Source: AC-32 sp963719275
GTDB lineage: Bacteria > Actinomycetota > Thermoleophilia > Gaiellales > Gaiellaceae
Direction of reading: 5' to 3'
NCBI GenBank assembly: GCA_963719275.1
Contig: CAVRBT010000004.1
Coordinates: forward strand, 682,001 to 746,000
DNA length: 64,000 nucleotides
Numbering within the stretch: the stretch's first letter is position 1; every line of letters starts with the position of its first letter. The notes below the pieces were generated by a model. It was not told the DNA's origin, searched no databases, and saw only the letters and a program-made list of their open reading frames with translations. Made by a program: the position numbers and the translations under genes. Below, piece after piece: positions 17,071-25,370 of this stretch.

Positions 17071-18207
17071 CTAGGTTGTCTTGACGTACTGCTGGGAGCT
17101 GGAGCTTCCCTCGTAGCGGGTCTTCGTGGTCAGGTACGGCTTGACGTTGTCCTTCGTGACGAACAGCAGACCCGTGTTCGTGTCGGAAGGCGCCATCAGC
17201 CCGCCCGAGATCTTGTACAGGAACAGCTGGACCGCGGGGTAGAACCCCTGTAGATAGGGCTGCTGGTCGATCGTGAAGTCCAGGAAGCCCTTGTCGATCA
17301 GGTTCAGGGTCGTCGGCAGGAGGTCGTACCCGCCTCCGTGGATCCCCTTCGACGGCAGGTTGTACTTCTGCATGACCTGCGCAACGCCCTGCGTGCTTCC
17401 CGCGTCGACCGCGAACATGCCCTTCAGGTCCTTGTGGCCCTGGTAGTAGGCGTCGATCTTCGAGAGCTCGCCGGCCGTGTCGGCGCCGGTCGCGATCTGC
17501 GTGAAGTTGATCGGCTTGCCCGAGTCCTTGATCGCCTGCTTCGCGCCGTCGATGCGCGGCTGGATGTTCAGCGAGCCCGGCGTCGCGATGAAGCCGGCGA
17601 CGTCGCCGCTCGGGATCAGCTCGACGATCCGCTCGCCCATCTTCTGGCCCGACACGAACAGGTCCTGGCCGATGTAGGCGAGTCGCTCGTTCGCGCTGCC
17701 AGGCGGCACGTCGGCGTTGTAGGCGATGACCGGGATCCCGGCGTCGAGCGCCTTCTTGGTCGGCGCGTCGAACGCCTTGGCGTCGATCAGGCAGACGCAG
17801 ATTCCGTCGGCGCCCGCGGAGATCGCGGTGTTCATCGCGGAGACCATCTGCCCGACATCGCTGGTCTCCGAGCCGGTCCACTGGTGCTCGGTGTTGAAGA
17901 TCGCGCCCATGTCCTCGATCCCGTACTGGGTCGGGACGAAGAACGGGTTCGTCGTGACGTGGTTGACGAAGACCCACTTCCACTTGGGCGTCTCCGGGTA
18001 GTCGCCGACGCCGCTGCTGGAGCTGTTGCCCCCGCCGCCGCCACAGGCGGCTAGCAGTGCGGGAAGCGAAAGTGCGGCGCCGCCCGCCCCGATGATGCCA
18101 AGCAGCTTCTTACGATCCATCCCGGCCGGGACTTCCGACTCGGGGAGATCCTCCACTAGCGACGCAAAATCGTCGAGTTGCGTCTCCAGATACTTCTTCC
18201 GGTCCAC
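17071..18207 (-). CDS. Sugar ABC importer, substrate-binding lipoprotein
   Basis: This RbsB-like periplasmic-binding-fold protein (378 residues) has two alternating alpha/beta lobes, including DGICVCLIDAKAFDAPTKKA, PVIAYNADVPPG and FAVDAGSTQGVAQVM. A lipobox LLAAC at about residues 50-54 is followed by a Gly/Ser linker. Unusually, about 29 hydrophilic acidic residues precede the signal peptide if translation starts at GTG 18207, which has GGGAGGT five bases upstream. Starting at ATG 18120 gives a normal signal peptide (MDRKKLLGIIGAGGAALSLP) but a weak ribosome site. The cognate sugar is probably a pentose, from the operon. Confidence 0.9.
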   Translation of the reverse strand: MDRKKYLETQLDDFASLVEDLPESEVPAGMDRKKLLGIIGAGGAALSLPALLAACGGGGGNSSSSGVGDYPETPKWKWVFVNHVTTNPFFVPTQYGIEDMGAIFNTEHQWTGSETSDVGQMVSAMNTAISAGADGICVCLIDAKAFDAPTKKALDAGIPVIAYNADVPPGSANERLAYIGQDLFVSGQKMGERIVELIPSGDVAGFIATPGSLNIQPRIDGAKQAIKDSGKPINFTQIATGADTAGELSKIDAYYQGHKDLKGMFAVDAGSTQGVAQVMQKYNLPSKGIHGGGYDLLPTTLNLIDKGFLDFTIDQQPYLQGFYPAVQLFLYKISGGLMAPSDTNTGLLFVTKDNVKPYLTTKTRYEGSSSSQQYVKTT

Positions 18208-18256
18208 CCGGCACCTCCCTTGGACGCCCTCCAGCGTGAGCGGCGACCATAACACC

Positions 18257-19369
18257 ATGAGCCCAAACCGTTCCAGCCGGGCCGTCATCGCCCCCGCGCG
18301 CGTCAACCTCATCGGCGAGCACACGGACTACTCGGGAGGGCTCGTCCTGCCCGTGGCGGTGGATCTCGGGACGACGGTTACATGGCGCCCGGCCGTGGAC
18401 GCGACGATCCGGCTTCACTCGGCGGCCTTCGGCGATTCGGTCGAGCTTCCGGCGGACTGGCCGCCTCCGATTCCGCGCGAGGGTTGGGGCCGCTACGTCG
18501 CCGCGGTCGCTCGGCTGCTCCGCGAGCACGGCGCCCCGTTGACGGGCCTGGACGGAGAGATCGTCTCCACCGTCCCGATCGGCGCCGGCATGTCGTCCTC
18601 GGCGGCGCTGACCGTCTCGGTCGGCCTGGCGCTCACCAGCGCCGCTTCGTACGAGGTGCCGCGCATCGAGCTGGCGCGGATCGCCCAGGCGGCCGAGCGC
18701 CTCGCGGTCGGCGTTCCGGTGGGCCTGATGGACCCCGCGAGCTCGCTGCTCGGACGCAAGGGACACGCGCTGCTCCTGGACTGCGGGACCGAGGAGCACC
18801 GGCTCGTCCGCCTGCCGCCCGGGATCGCGCTCGTCGTCTTCGACTCGGGCGTCCGCCACGCGCTCGAGGCCAGCGGCTACGGGGACCGGCGGACCGAGCT
18901 CGAGCGGGCGCTATCGGCGATCGGCACCGACCGGCCGTCGACGGTGAGCGCCACCGAGGCCGAGGCGAAGGCTGCCGCCGCCGGAGTCGACGAGGTCGCG
19001 CGGGGCAGGCTTCGCCACGTCGTCACCGAGAACGAACGGGTGCGCGAGGTCGTGGCCGCGCTGGAGCAACCGGGCGGAGCCGACCTCGCGGCTCTCGGAA
19101 GGCTCTTCCGCGAGGGCCACGAGAGCCTGCGGGACGACTTCGAGGTCTCGATCCCGGAGCTCGACCTGCTCGTCGCCCTCGCGTACGACCACGGTGCGAT
19201 CGCGGCGCGGATGATCGGCGGCGGCTTCGGCGGCTCGGTGCTCGCCCTGGCCCACGAGGACGAGGCGGCGGGCCTCGCCGGCGCGGTCACGCGCGGCTAT
19301 GCGGACCGGGCGGGGCAGGAAGCGACCGCGTACGTCTGCGCCTCGGTCGACGGCGCGCACGAGCTCTGA
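18257..19369 (+). CDS. galK: Galactokinase
   Basis: This 370-residue GHMP kinase has the galactokinase signature VNLIGEHTDYSGGLVLP near residue 20, the ATP loop PIGAGMSSSAALTVSV, and the C-terminal GGGFGGSVLAL. It phosphorylates alpha-D-galactose in the Leloir pathway; a mutarotase at 25371-26660 would supply the anomer. The other Leloir genes are not in the window. It is divergent from the ABC operon, with only 49 bp between the two starts and no clear ribosome-binding site. Confidence 0.95.
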   Translation: MSPNRSSRAVIAPARVNLIGEHTDYSGGLVLPVAVDLGTTVTWRPAVDATIRLHSAAFGDSVELPADWPPPIPREGWGRYVAAVARLLREHGAPLTGLDGEIVSTVPIGAGMSSSAALTVSVGLALTSAASYEVPRIELARIAQAAERLAVGVPVGLMDPASSLLGRKGHALLLDCGTEEHRLVRLPPGIALVVFDSGVRHALEASGYGDRRTELERALSAIGTDRPSTVSATEAEAKAAAAGVDEVARGRLRHVVTENERVREVVAALEQPGGADLAALGRLFREGHESLRDDFEVSIPELDLLVALAYDHGAIAARMIGGGFGGSVLALAHEDEAAGLAGAVTRGYADRAGQEATAYVCASVDGAHEL

Positions 19370-19371
19370 GC

Positions 19372-20352
19372 TCACCAGCGCTGGTGCACCAGCGGCGCCA
19401 CGCGCCGGCGGTAGGTCTCGGCGATCCGCTCCATCGTCTCGGGCGAGGGCGCGGGCAGATCGGCGGCAGCGGCGTTCGCCCGGGCCTGCTCGGGGGTCTT
19501 CGCGCCGGGGATGACCGTCGAGACCGCGTCGAAGGTCAGGATCCAGCGCAGCGCCAGCTGGGCGAGCGTCGCACCGGGAGGCACGAGCGGCCTGAGCTCC
19601 TCCACCACCTCGAGCCCCACCTCGTAGTCGACCCCCGAGAAGGTCTCGCCCCGGTCGAACTGCTCGCCCTGCCGGTTGTACGCGCGGTGATCCTCGGCCG
19701 CGAAGATGCTGTTGCGGTCGAACTTGCCCGTCAGCAGCCCCGAGGCGAGCGGGACCCGGACGATCACCCCGACGTCGCGTCGCCGCGCCTGCTCGAAGAA
19801 GAGCTCCGCGGGCCGCTGCCTGAGCATGTTGAAGATCAGCTGGATCGTGGCGACTCCGTCGTACTCGATCGCCTTCAGCCCTTCCTCGACCTTCTCGACG
19901 CTGACGCCGTAAGCGCGGACGAGGCCCTCCTCCACCAGCCTGCTGCACGCCTCGTGCACCTCGGGCAGGTAGTACGTCTCGGGCGGCGGACAGTGCAGCT
20001 GCACGAGGTCGACGGTCTCGACGCCCAGGTTCTCGCGTGAGCGCTCGAGCCAGCTGCGCAGGTTCTCGTAGGTGTACAGCGCCGGATCCAGCTCCACGCG
20101 CCGTCCGAACTTGGTCGCGACCACGAGCCGCTCGTCACGCTCCTGCAACAGCCGCGCGATCAGGCGCTCCGAGCGCCCGTCCCCGTACACGTCCGCCGTG
20201 TCGAAGAACGTCACCCCCGCGTCGACCGCTGCGTGCATCGCCGCCAGGGACTCCTCGTCGTCGGTCTCGCCCCACTCGCCGCCGATCGCCCACGCGCCGA
20301 AGCCGATCTCGGAGACGTCCCAGCCGGTCTTCCCGAGGCGGCGCGACTGCAT
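19372..20352 (-). CDS. Aldo/keto reductase
   Basis: This 326-residue TIM-barrel NADPH-dependent reductase begins LGKTGWDVSEIGFGAWAIGG and has the catalytic Asp/Tyr in FFDTADVYGDGRSE, the Lys in VVATKFGRR and the His in LVQLHCPP. The C-terminal cofactor region includes STVIPGAKTPEQARAN. ATG 20352 is preferred over a TTG four codons upstream. Substrate unknown; it faces araA divergently and ends 2 bp from the convergent galK stop, so a sugar-related role is likely. Confidence 0.93.
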   Translation of the reverse strand: MQSRRLGKTGWDVSEIGFGAWAIGGEWGETDDEESLAAMHAAVDAGVTFFDTADVYGDGRSERLIARLLQERDERLVVATKFGRRVELDPALYTYENLRSWLERSRENLGVETVDLVQLHCPPPETYYLPEVHEACSRLVEEGLVRAYGVSVEKVEEGLKAIEYDGVATIQLIFNMLRQRPAELFFEQARRRDVGVIVRVPLASGLLTGKFDRNSIFAAEDHRAYNRQGEQFDRGETFSGVDYEVGLEVVEELRPLVPPGATLAQLALRWILTFDAVSTVIPGAKTPEQARANAAAADLPAPSPETMERIAETYRRRVAPLVHQRW

Positions 20353-20399
20353 GACCGCATCCAATCAGCCGCGGGCAGGCTCTGTCAGGATCACGCTCG

Positions 20400-21914
20400 A
20401 TGGCGACCGGGAAAGCGCTGGGCGCGCACGAAGTCTGGTTCCTGACCGGGAGCCAGGATCTCTACGGAGACGAGGTGCTCCGCCAGGTCGAGGAGCACGC
20501 GCGCGAGGTCGCCGGTTCGCTCGATGCCGATGCGGCGATTCCGGTCCGGGTCGTTCACAAGCCCGTCGTGAAGAGCCCGGAATCGATCCGGCAGGTCTGC
20601 CTGGAGGCGAACGGGGCCGGGAGCTGCGTGGGCGTAGTCGCGTGGATGCACACGTTCTCGCCCGCGAAGATGTGGATAGGCGGGCTGAGCTCGCTGCAGA
20701 AGCCGCTCCTCCACCTGCACACGCAGTTCAACCGCGACCTCCCCTGGTCCGAGATCGACATGGACTTCATGAACCTGAACCAGTCCGCGCACGGCGACCG
20801 CGAGTTCGGGTTCATGGCGACGCGGATGGGCCTGCGGCGCAAGACCGTCGTCGGTCACTGGAGCGACCCCGGAGTGGTGGCGCGGATCGGCACCTGGACG
20901 CGCGCCGCCTGCGGCTGGGACGAGGCGCAGAGCCTCGAGGTGGCGCGCTTCGGCGACAACATGCGCCGGGTCGCCGTCACCGAGGGCGACAAGGTCGAGG
21001 CCCAGCTCCGACTCGGCGTCTCGGTGAACGGCTACGGGGTCGGTGAGCTTGTCGCCGCCGTACAGGCCGTTCCCGACGCGGCCGTGCAGGAGCTCGTGGA
21101 TGCGTACGCCGAGGAGTACGACCTCGTGCCGGAGCTTCGAGCGGACGGCGAGCGGCACGAGTCCCTGCGCGACGCGGCCCGGATCGAGGCGGGCCTGCGC
21201 GCGTTTCTCGAGGCCGGCGGCTTCATGGCCTTCACGGACACGTTCGAGGACCTCGGCGAGCTTCGCCAGCTGCCGGGGATCGCGGTGCAGCGCCTGCTGG
21301 CGGACGGCTACGGCTTCGGAGCCGAGGGTGACTGGAAGACCGCTGCGCTCGTCCGCGTCGCCAAGGTGATGAGCACCGGCCTCGACGGCGGCACCTCGTT
21401 CATGGAGGACTACACGTACCACCTGGCGCCCGAGGGGCCGAAGGTGCTCGGCGCCCACATGCTCGAGGTCTGCCCGTCGATCGCGGGCGGCAAGCCCCGG
21501 TGCGAGATCCACCCGCTGTCGATCGGCGGGAGGGAGGACCCGGTGCGCCTGGTCTTCACCGCCGGGCCCGGGCCCGCGGTCGTCGTGGGCCTGCTCGACC
21601 TCGGCGACCGGTTCCGCCTCGTCCTGAACGAGGTGGACGTGGTCGAGCCGGACGAGGATCTCCCGCGACTGCCGGTGGCGCGGGCGCTCTGGGAGCCGCG
21701 ACCGGACCTGGCGACGGCGGCGGAGGCCTGGCTCGTCGCGGGCGGCCCTCACCACACGGCGTTCTGCCGCGCGATCGGGCGCGAGGCGTTCGCGGACCTC
21801 GCCGAGATGGCGGGCGTCGAGCTGCTCGTGATCGACGCGGAGACGCGCATGGCCGATTTCGCGAAGGAAGTCCGCTGGAACCAGGCGTACTTCCAGACCG
21901 TGCGAGGCGGCTGA
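20400..21914 (+). CDS. araA: L-arabinose isomerase
   Basis: This 504-residue enzyme converts L-arabinose to L-ribulose with Mn2+. Diagnostic segments are VWFLTGSQDLYGDE at the start, WMHTFSPAKMWIGGL, LLHLHTQFNRDLPW and MDFMNLNQSAHGDREFGFM. Metal ligands are expected in GAEGDWKTAAL (Glu), SFMEDYTYHL (Glu, His) and GGPHHTAF (His), all present. It is the first gene of a four-gene operon with araD, a dehydrogenase and araB, joined by overlaps of 1-4 bp. Confidence 0.97.
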   Translation: MATGKALGAHEVWFLTGSQDLYGDEVLRQVEEHAREVAGSLDADAAIPVRVVHKPVVKSPESIRQVCLEANGAGSCVGVVAWMHTFSPAKMWIGGLSSLQKPLLHLHTQFNRDLPWSEIDMDFMNLNQSAHGDREFGFMATRMGLRRKTVVGHWSDPGVVARIGTWTRAACGWDEAQSLEVARFGDNMRRVAVTEGDKVEAQLRLGVSVNGYGVGELVAAVQAVPDAAVQELVDAYAEEYDLVPELRADGERHESLRDAARIEAGLRAFLEAGGFMAFTDTFEDLGELRQLPGIAVQRLLADGYGFGAEGDWKTAALVRVAKVMSTGLDGGTSFMEDYTYHLAPEGPKVLGAHMLEVCPSIAGGKPRCEIHPLSIGGREDPVRLVFTAGPGPAVVVGLLDLGDRFRLVLNEVDVVEPDEDLPRLPVARALWEPRPDLATAAEAWLVAGGPHHTAFCRAIGREAFADLAEMAGVELLVIDAETRMADFAKEVRWNQAYFQTVRGG

Positions 21915-22618
21915 TGGCGCTCGACGAGCTGCGCGAGCGGGTCTTCGAGGCGAACAAGCGGATCGTGGAGGCCGGCCTGGTCGTCCTCACCTTCGGGAAC
22001 GCGAGCGCCGTCGACCGCGCGGCCGGGATGATGGCGATCAAGCCGAGCGGCGTCCCGTACGACGAGCTCGGGCCGGGCTCGATGGTCGTCGTCGACCTCG
22101 AGAGCGGCGAGGTACGCGAAGGCGCCGCACGACCCTCGTCGGACACGCCGACCCACCTCGTGCTCTACCGGGCCTTCGAGGAGATCGGCGGGATCGTCCA
22201 CACGCACTCCCCGTTCGCGACGGCCTGGGCGCAGGCCCGGCGGGAGATTCCGTGCTTCGGTACGACCCACGCCGACCACTTCCACGGGGCCGTGCCGGTC
22301 ACCCGCGAGCTCACCCGCGAGGAGATCGACGGCGACTACGAGCGCTGCACCGGCGACGTGATCGTCGAGACCGTGAGCGGTCTCGGGATCGGCGCGCTCG
22401 AGCGGCCGGCGGTGCTCGTCGCCTCCCACGGGCCGTTCGCGTGGGGCCCGGACGCCGAGATCGCCGTCGAGAACGCGATCGCCCTCGAGGTCGTGGCCGA
22501 GGGCTCGTTCCGGACCGAGGCGCTTCAGCCCGGCGCCGCGCCGATCCAGCCCGAGCTGCTCGACCGGCACTTCCTGCGCAAGCACGGGCCCGACGCGTAC
22601 TACGGCCAGCGCTCGTGA
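21914..22618 (+). CDS. araD: L-ribulose-5-phosphate 4-epimerase
   Basis: This 234-residue class II aldolase-fold enzyme interconverts L-ribulose 5-phosphate and D-xylulose 5-phosphate. The Zn-binding His pair is in IVHTHSPFATAWAQ, and the third His in LVASHGPFAWG. FGNASAVDR and IKPSGVPYDEL are the phosphate-binding loops. Its ATG overlaps the araA stop as TGATG, and a GTGA overlap links it to the next gene. Confidence 0.96.
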   Translation: MALDELRERVFEANKRIVEAGLVVLTFGNASAVDRAAGMMAIKPSGVPYDELGPGSMVVVDLESGEVREGAARPSSDTPTHLVLYRAFEEIGGIVHTHSPFATAWAQARREIPCFGTTHADHFHGAVPVTRELTREEIDGDYERCTGDVIVETVSGLGIGALERPAVLVASHGPFAWGPDAEIAVENAIALEVVAEGSFRTEALQPGAAPIQPELLDRHFLRKHGPDAYYGQRS

Positions 22619-23589
22619 AGGCCCTTCGCCTCCACGGCACGGGCGATCTCAGGCTCCACGACGAGCCGGCGCCCGAGCCGGGAGACGGCGAGGTCCTCGT
22701 GCGCGTGGCCACGGTCGGCCTGTGCGGTTCCGACCGGCACTGGTTCCTCGAAGGCGGGATCGGCGACGCCGTCCTCGACCGGCCTCTCGTCCTCGGGCAC
22801 GAGTTCGTGGGGACGATCGAGTCCGGCGAGCGTGCCGGTGAGCGCGTTGCGCTCGACCCCGCCGTGCCGTGCGGCCGCTGCAGCGTCTGCCTCGGCGGCA
22901 ACCCGCACCTGTGCCCCGAGCTGCGCTTCGCAGGGCACGGCTCGGTGGACGGGGCCCTGCGCACGAGCCTCGCCTGGCCCGACCAGCTCGCCCATGCGCT
23001 CCCGGACGGCCTCTCGGACGCGGAGGGCTCGCTGCTCGAGCCGCTCGGAGTGGCGTTGCACGCCCTCGACCTGGCCAAGGCGCAGCCCGGGTCGACCGCA
23101 GGCGTGTTCGGCTGCGGGCCGCTCGGGCTGCTGCTTATCCAGGCTCTGCGGAGCGCCGGGGTGGAGACGGTCGTGGCGAGCGACCCCCTCCCGCACCGGG
23201 CCGAAGCGGCCGCGTCCCTCGGCGCCACGCTCGACGGCCGAGAGGTCGACGTGGCGTTCGAAGCCGCGGGCGAGGACGCGGCCCTCGCGGATGCCATGGC
23301 CGCCGTGCGACCAGGAGGCCGCGTCGTCCTCGTCGGCATCCCCGAGGGCGACCTGACGAGCTTCAGCGCCTCGACCGCGCGGCGCAAGGGCCTGACCCTG
23401 GCGCTCTGCCGTCGCATGAAGCCCAGCGACCTCCCCCGCGCGATCCGCCTCGCGGAGGCCGGCGAGGTCGAGCTCGGCGGGCTCGTGAGCGGCCGCTACG
23501 CGCTGACGGAGTGGCGCGAGGCCTTCGAGGAACTGGTGGAGCGGCGCGGGCTGAAGGTCGTCGTCGAGCCTCAGCGGGAAGCGCCGTGA
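22615..23589 (+). CDS. Zinc-dependent medium-chain alcohol/polyol dehydrogenase
   Basis: This 324-residue MDR dehydrogenase has catalytic-zinc residues in GLCGSDRHW and LGHEFVGTIE, and a structural-zinc cluster CGRCSVCLGGNPHLC at about 83-97. The NAD-binding loop is VFGCGPLGLLLIQAL. It resembles sorbitol/L-threonine-type dehydrogenases. Within araA-araD-X-araB it may oxidise a sugar alcohol such as arabinitol, giving an oxidative side entry to the pathway; this is inferred. The GTG start overlaps araD and its stop overlaps araB, both as GTGA. Confidence 0.9.
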   Translation: MKALRLHGTGDLRLHDEPAPEPGDGEVLVRVATVGLCGSDRHWFLEGGIGDAVLDRPLVLGHEFVGTIESGERAGERVALDPAVPCGRCSVCLGGNPHLCPELRFAGHGSVDGALRTSLAWPDQLAHALPDGLSDAEGSLLEPLGVALHALDLAKAQPGSTAGVFGCGPLGLLLIQALRSAGVETVVASDPLPHRAEAAASLGATLDGREVDVAFEAAGEDAALADAMAAVRPGGRVVLVGIPEGDLTSFSASTARRKGLTLALCRRMKPSDLPRAIRLAEAGEVELGGLVSGRYALTEWREAFEELVERRGLKVVVEPQREAP

Positions 23590-25280
23590 GCGGACGCTAC
23601 GCGCTGGGGATCGACTTCGGCACCGAGTCGGGGCGGACCGTCCTGGTCGACTGCGCCGAGGGGCGGGAGCTCGGCACGGCCGTCTACGAGTACCGGCACG
23701 GCGTGATCGACGAGCGGCTGCCTGCGCCGCACGACGGCGTCGAGCTCGAGCCCGACTGGGCGCTCCAGGACCCGGAGGACTACGTCCGCACGCTCCAGGA
23801 GGCGGTTCCCGCGCTGCTCGCCGAGACGGGTGTCGACCCGGCCGAGGTGATCGGGATCGGGATCGACTTCACGGCCTGCACGATGCTCCCGACGCTGGCG
23901 GACGGCACGCCGCTGTGCGTGCTCGAGGAGCTGCGGGGCAACCCGCACGCGTGGGTGAAGCTGTGGAAGCACCACGCGGCGCAGCCCGAGGCGGACCGCA
24001 TCAACGAGGTCGCCGCCGAGCGGGGCGAGACCTGGCTGCCGCGCTACGGCGGGAAGATCTCGTCGGAGTGGTTCTTCCCGAAGGCGCTCCAGATCCTGAA
24101 CGAGGCGCCCGACCTCTACGCCCGCGCGGACCGGCTGATCGAGGCTGCCGACTGGATCGTCTGGCAGCTCACCGGGACCGAGACGCGCAACAGCTGCACC
24201 GCCGGCTACAAGGCGATCTGGTCGAAGAGCGAAGGGTTTCCGGAGGCGGCTTACTTCGCCGCGCTCGACCCAAGGTTCGAGCACGTCGTCGGCGAGAAGG
24301 TGGCGCGGACGATCCTGCCGCTCGGAACCCGCGCCGGCGGGCTGAGCGAGCAGGCCGCCACCTGGACGGGCCTGCGACCGGGAACGCCCGTGGCGGTCGC
24401 GAACGTCGACGCCCACGTCGCCGCGCCTGCGGCCACGGTGACGGAGCCCGGGACGATGGTGCTGATCATGGGCACGAGCATCTGCCACATCCTCCTGGGC
24501 GCCGAGCCGGCCCTCGTCGAGGGGATGTGCGGCGTCGTCGAGGACGGGGTCGTGCCCGGCTTGTTCGGCTTCGAGGCGGGCCAGACCGCCGTCGGCGACA
24601 TCTTCGCCTGGTTCGCCGACGACGCCGTGCCTCCGGAGTACCACGAGGCGGCGGCCCGGCAAGGAACCGATGTCCACGGCGTCCTCGAGGCGGAGGCGGC
24701 GAAGCTGCGTCCCGGCGAGAGCGGGCTGCTCGCCCTCGACTGGTGGAACGGCAACCGCTCGATCCTGGTCGACGCCGAGCTGAGCGGGCTCGTCGTCGGC
24801 CTCTCGCTCGCCTCGAAGGCTCCCGAGATCTACCGCGCGCTGCTGGAAGCGACGGCGTTCGGGACCCGGGTGATCGTGGAAGCGTTCCTGCAGGCCGACG
24901 TGGCCGTGGACGCGATGGTCGCCTGCGGCGGGCTGCCGGAGAAGAACCGGCTGCTGATGCAGATCTTCGCGGACGTCACCGGCCGCGAGTTCGCCGTCGC
25001 CGCGTCGAAGCAGACCCCCGCCCTCGGGTCGGCGATGTTCGGGGCGGTCGCGGCCGGCGCGGAGCTGGGTGGGTTCGACTCGATCGCGGACGCCTCGCGC
25101 CAGATGGCTCGGCTCGGCGACGAGCGGTACGTCCCGAACCCCGCCCACAGAGCGGTCTACGACGACCTCTACGCCGAGTACGTGCGCCTCCACGATCTCT
25201 TCGGGCGAGACGGAAATGGCGCAATGAAGCGCCTTCGCGCCATTCAGCGACGCGTGATTGAAACCGGCGCGGTCGGGTAG
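23586..25280 (+). CDS. araB: Ribulokinase
   Basis: This 564-residue FGGY kinase phosphorylates L-ribulose, linking AraA to AraD. It opens YALGIDFGTESGRTVLVD, the AraB form of the phosphate-1 motif, and has IGIDFTACTMLPTLADGTPL, the long AraB insertion KLWKHHAAQPEADRINEVA, then GTSICHILLG and MVACGGLPEKNRLLMQIFAD. The GTG at 23586 overlaps the dehydrogenase stop. It is the last gene of the operon. Confidence 0.97.
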   Translation: MSGRYALGIDFGTESGRTVLVDCAEGRELGTAVYEYRHGVIDERLPAPHDGVELEPDWALQDPEDYVRTLQEAVPALLAETGVDPAEVIGIGIDFTACTMLPTLADGTPLCVLEELRGNPHAWVKLWKHHAAQPEADRINEVAAERGETWLPRYGGKISSEWFFPKALQILNEAPDLYARADRLIEAADWIVWQLTGTETRNSCTAGYKAIWSKSEGFPEAAYFAALDPRFEHVVGEKVARTILPLGTRAGGLSEQAATWTGLRPGTPVAVANVDAHVAAPAATVTEPGTMVLIMGTSICHILLGAEPALVEGMCGVVEDGVVPGLFGFEAGQTAVGDIFAWFADDAVPPEYHEAAARQGTDVHGVLEAEAAKLRPGESGLLALDWWNGNRSILVDAELSGLVVGLSLASKAPEIYRALLEATAFGTRVIVEAFLQADVAVDAMVACGGLPEKNRLLMQIFADVTGREFAVAASKQTPALGSAMFGAVAAGAELGGFDSIADASRQMARLGDERYVPNPAHRAVYDDLYAEYVRLHDLFGRDGNGAMKRLRAIQRRVIETGAVG

Positions 25281-25370
25281 GCGGACCTCGGGGCGCGAGA
25301 GGGCGTGGACCATCTCTCTCGCCTGCTTCCTGCGGCAGTCAGTGACAACGGACTGAAGGAGGAGCAGAAC

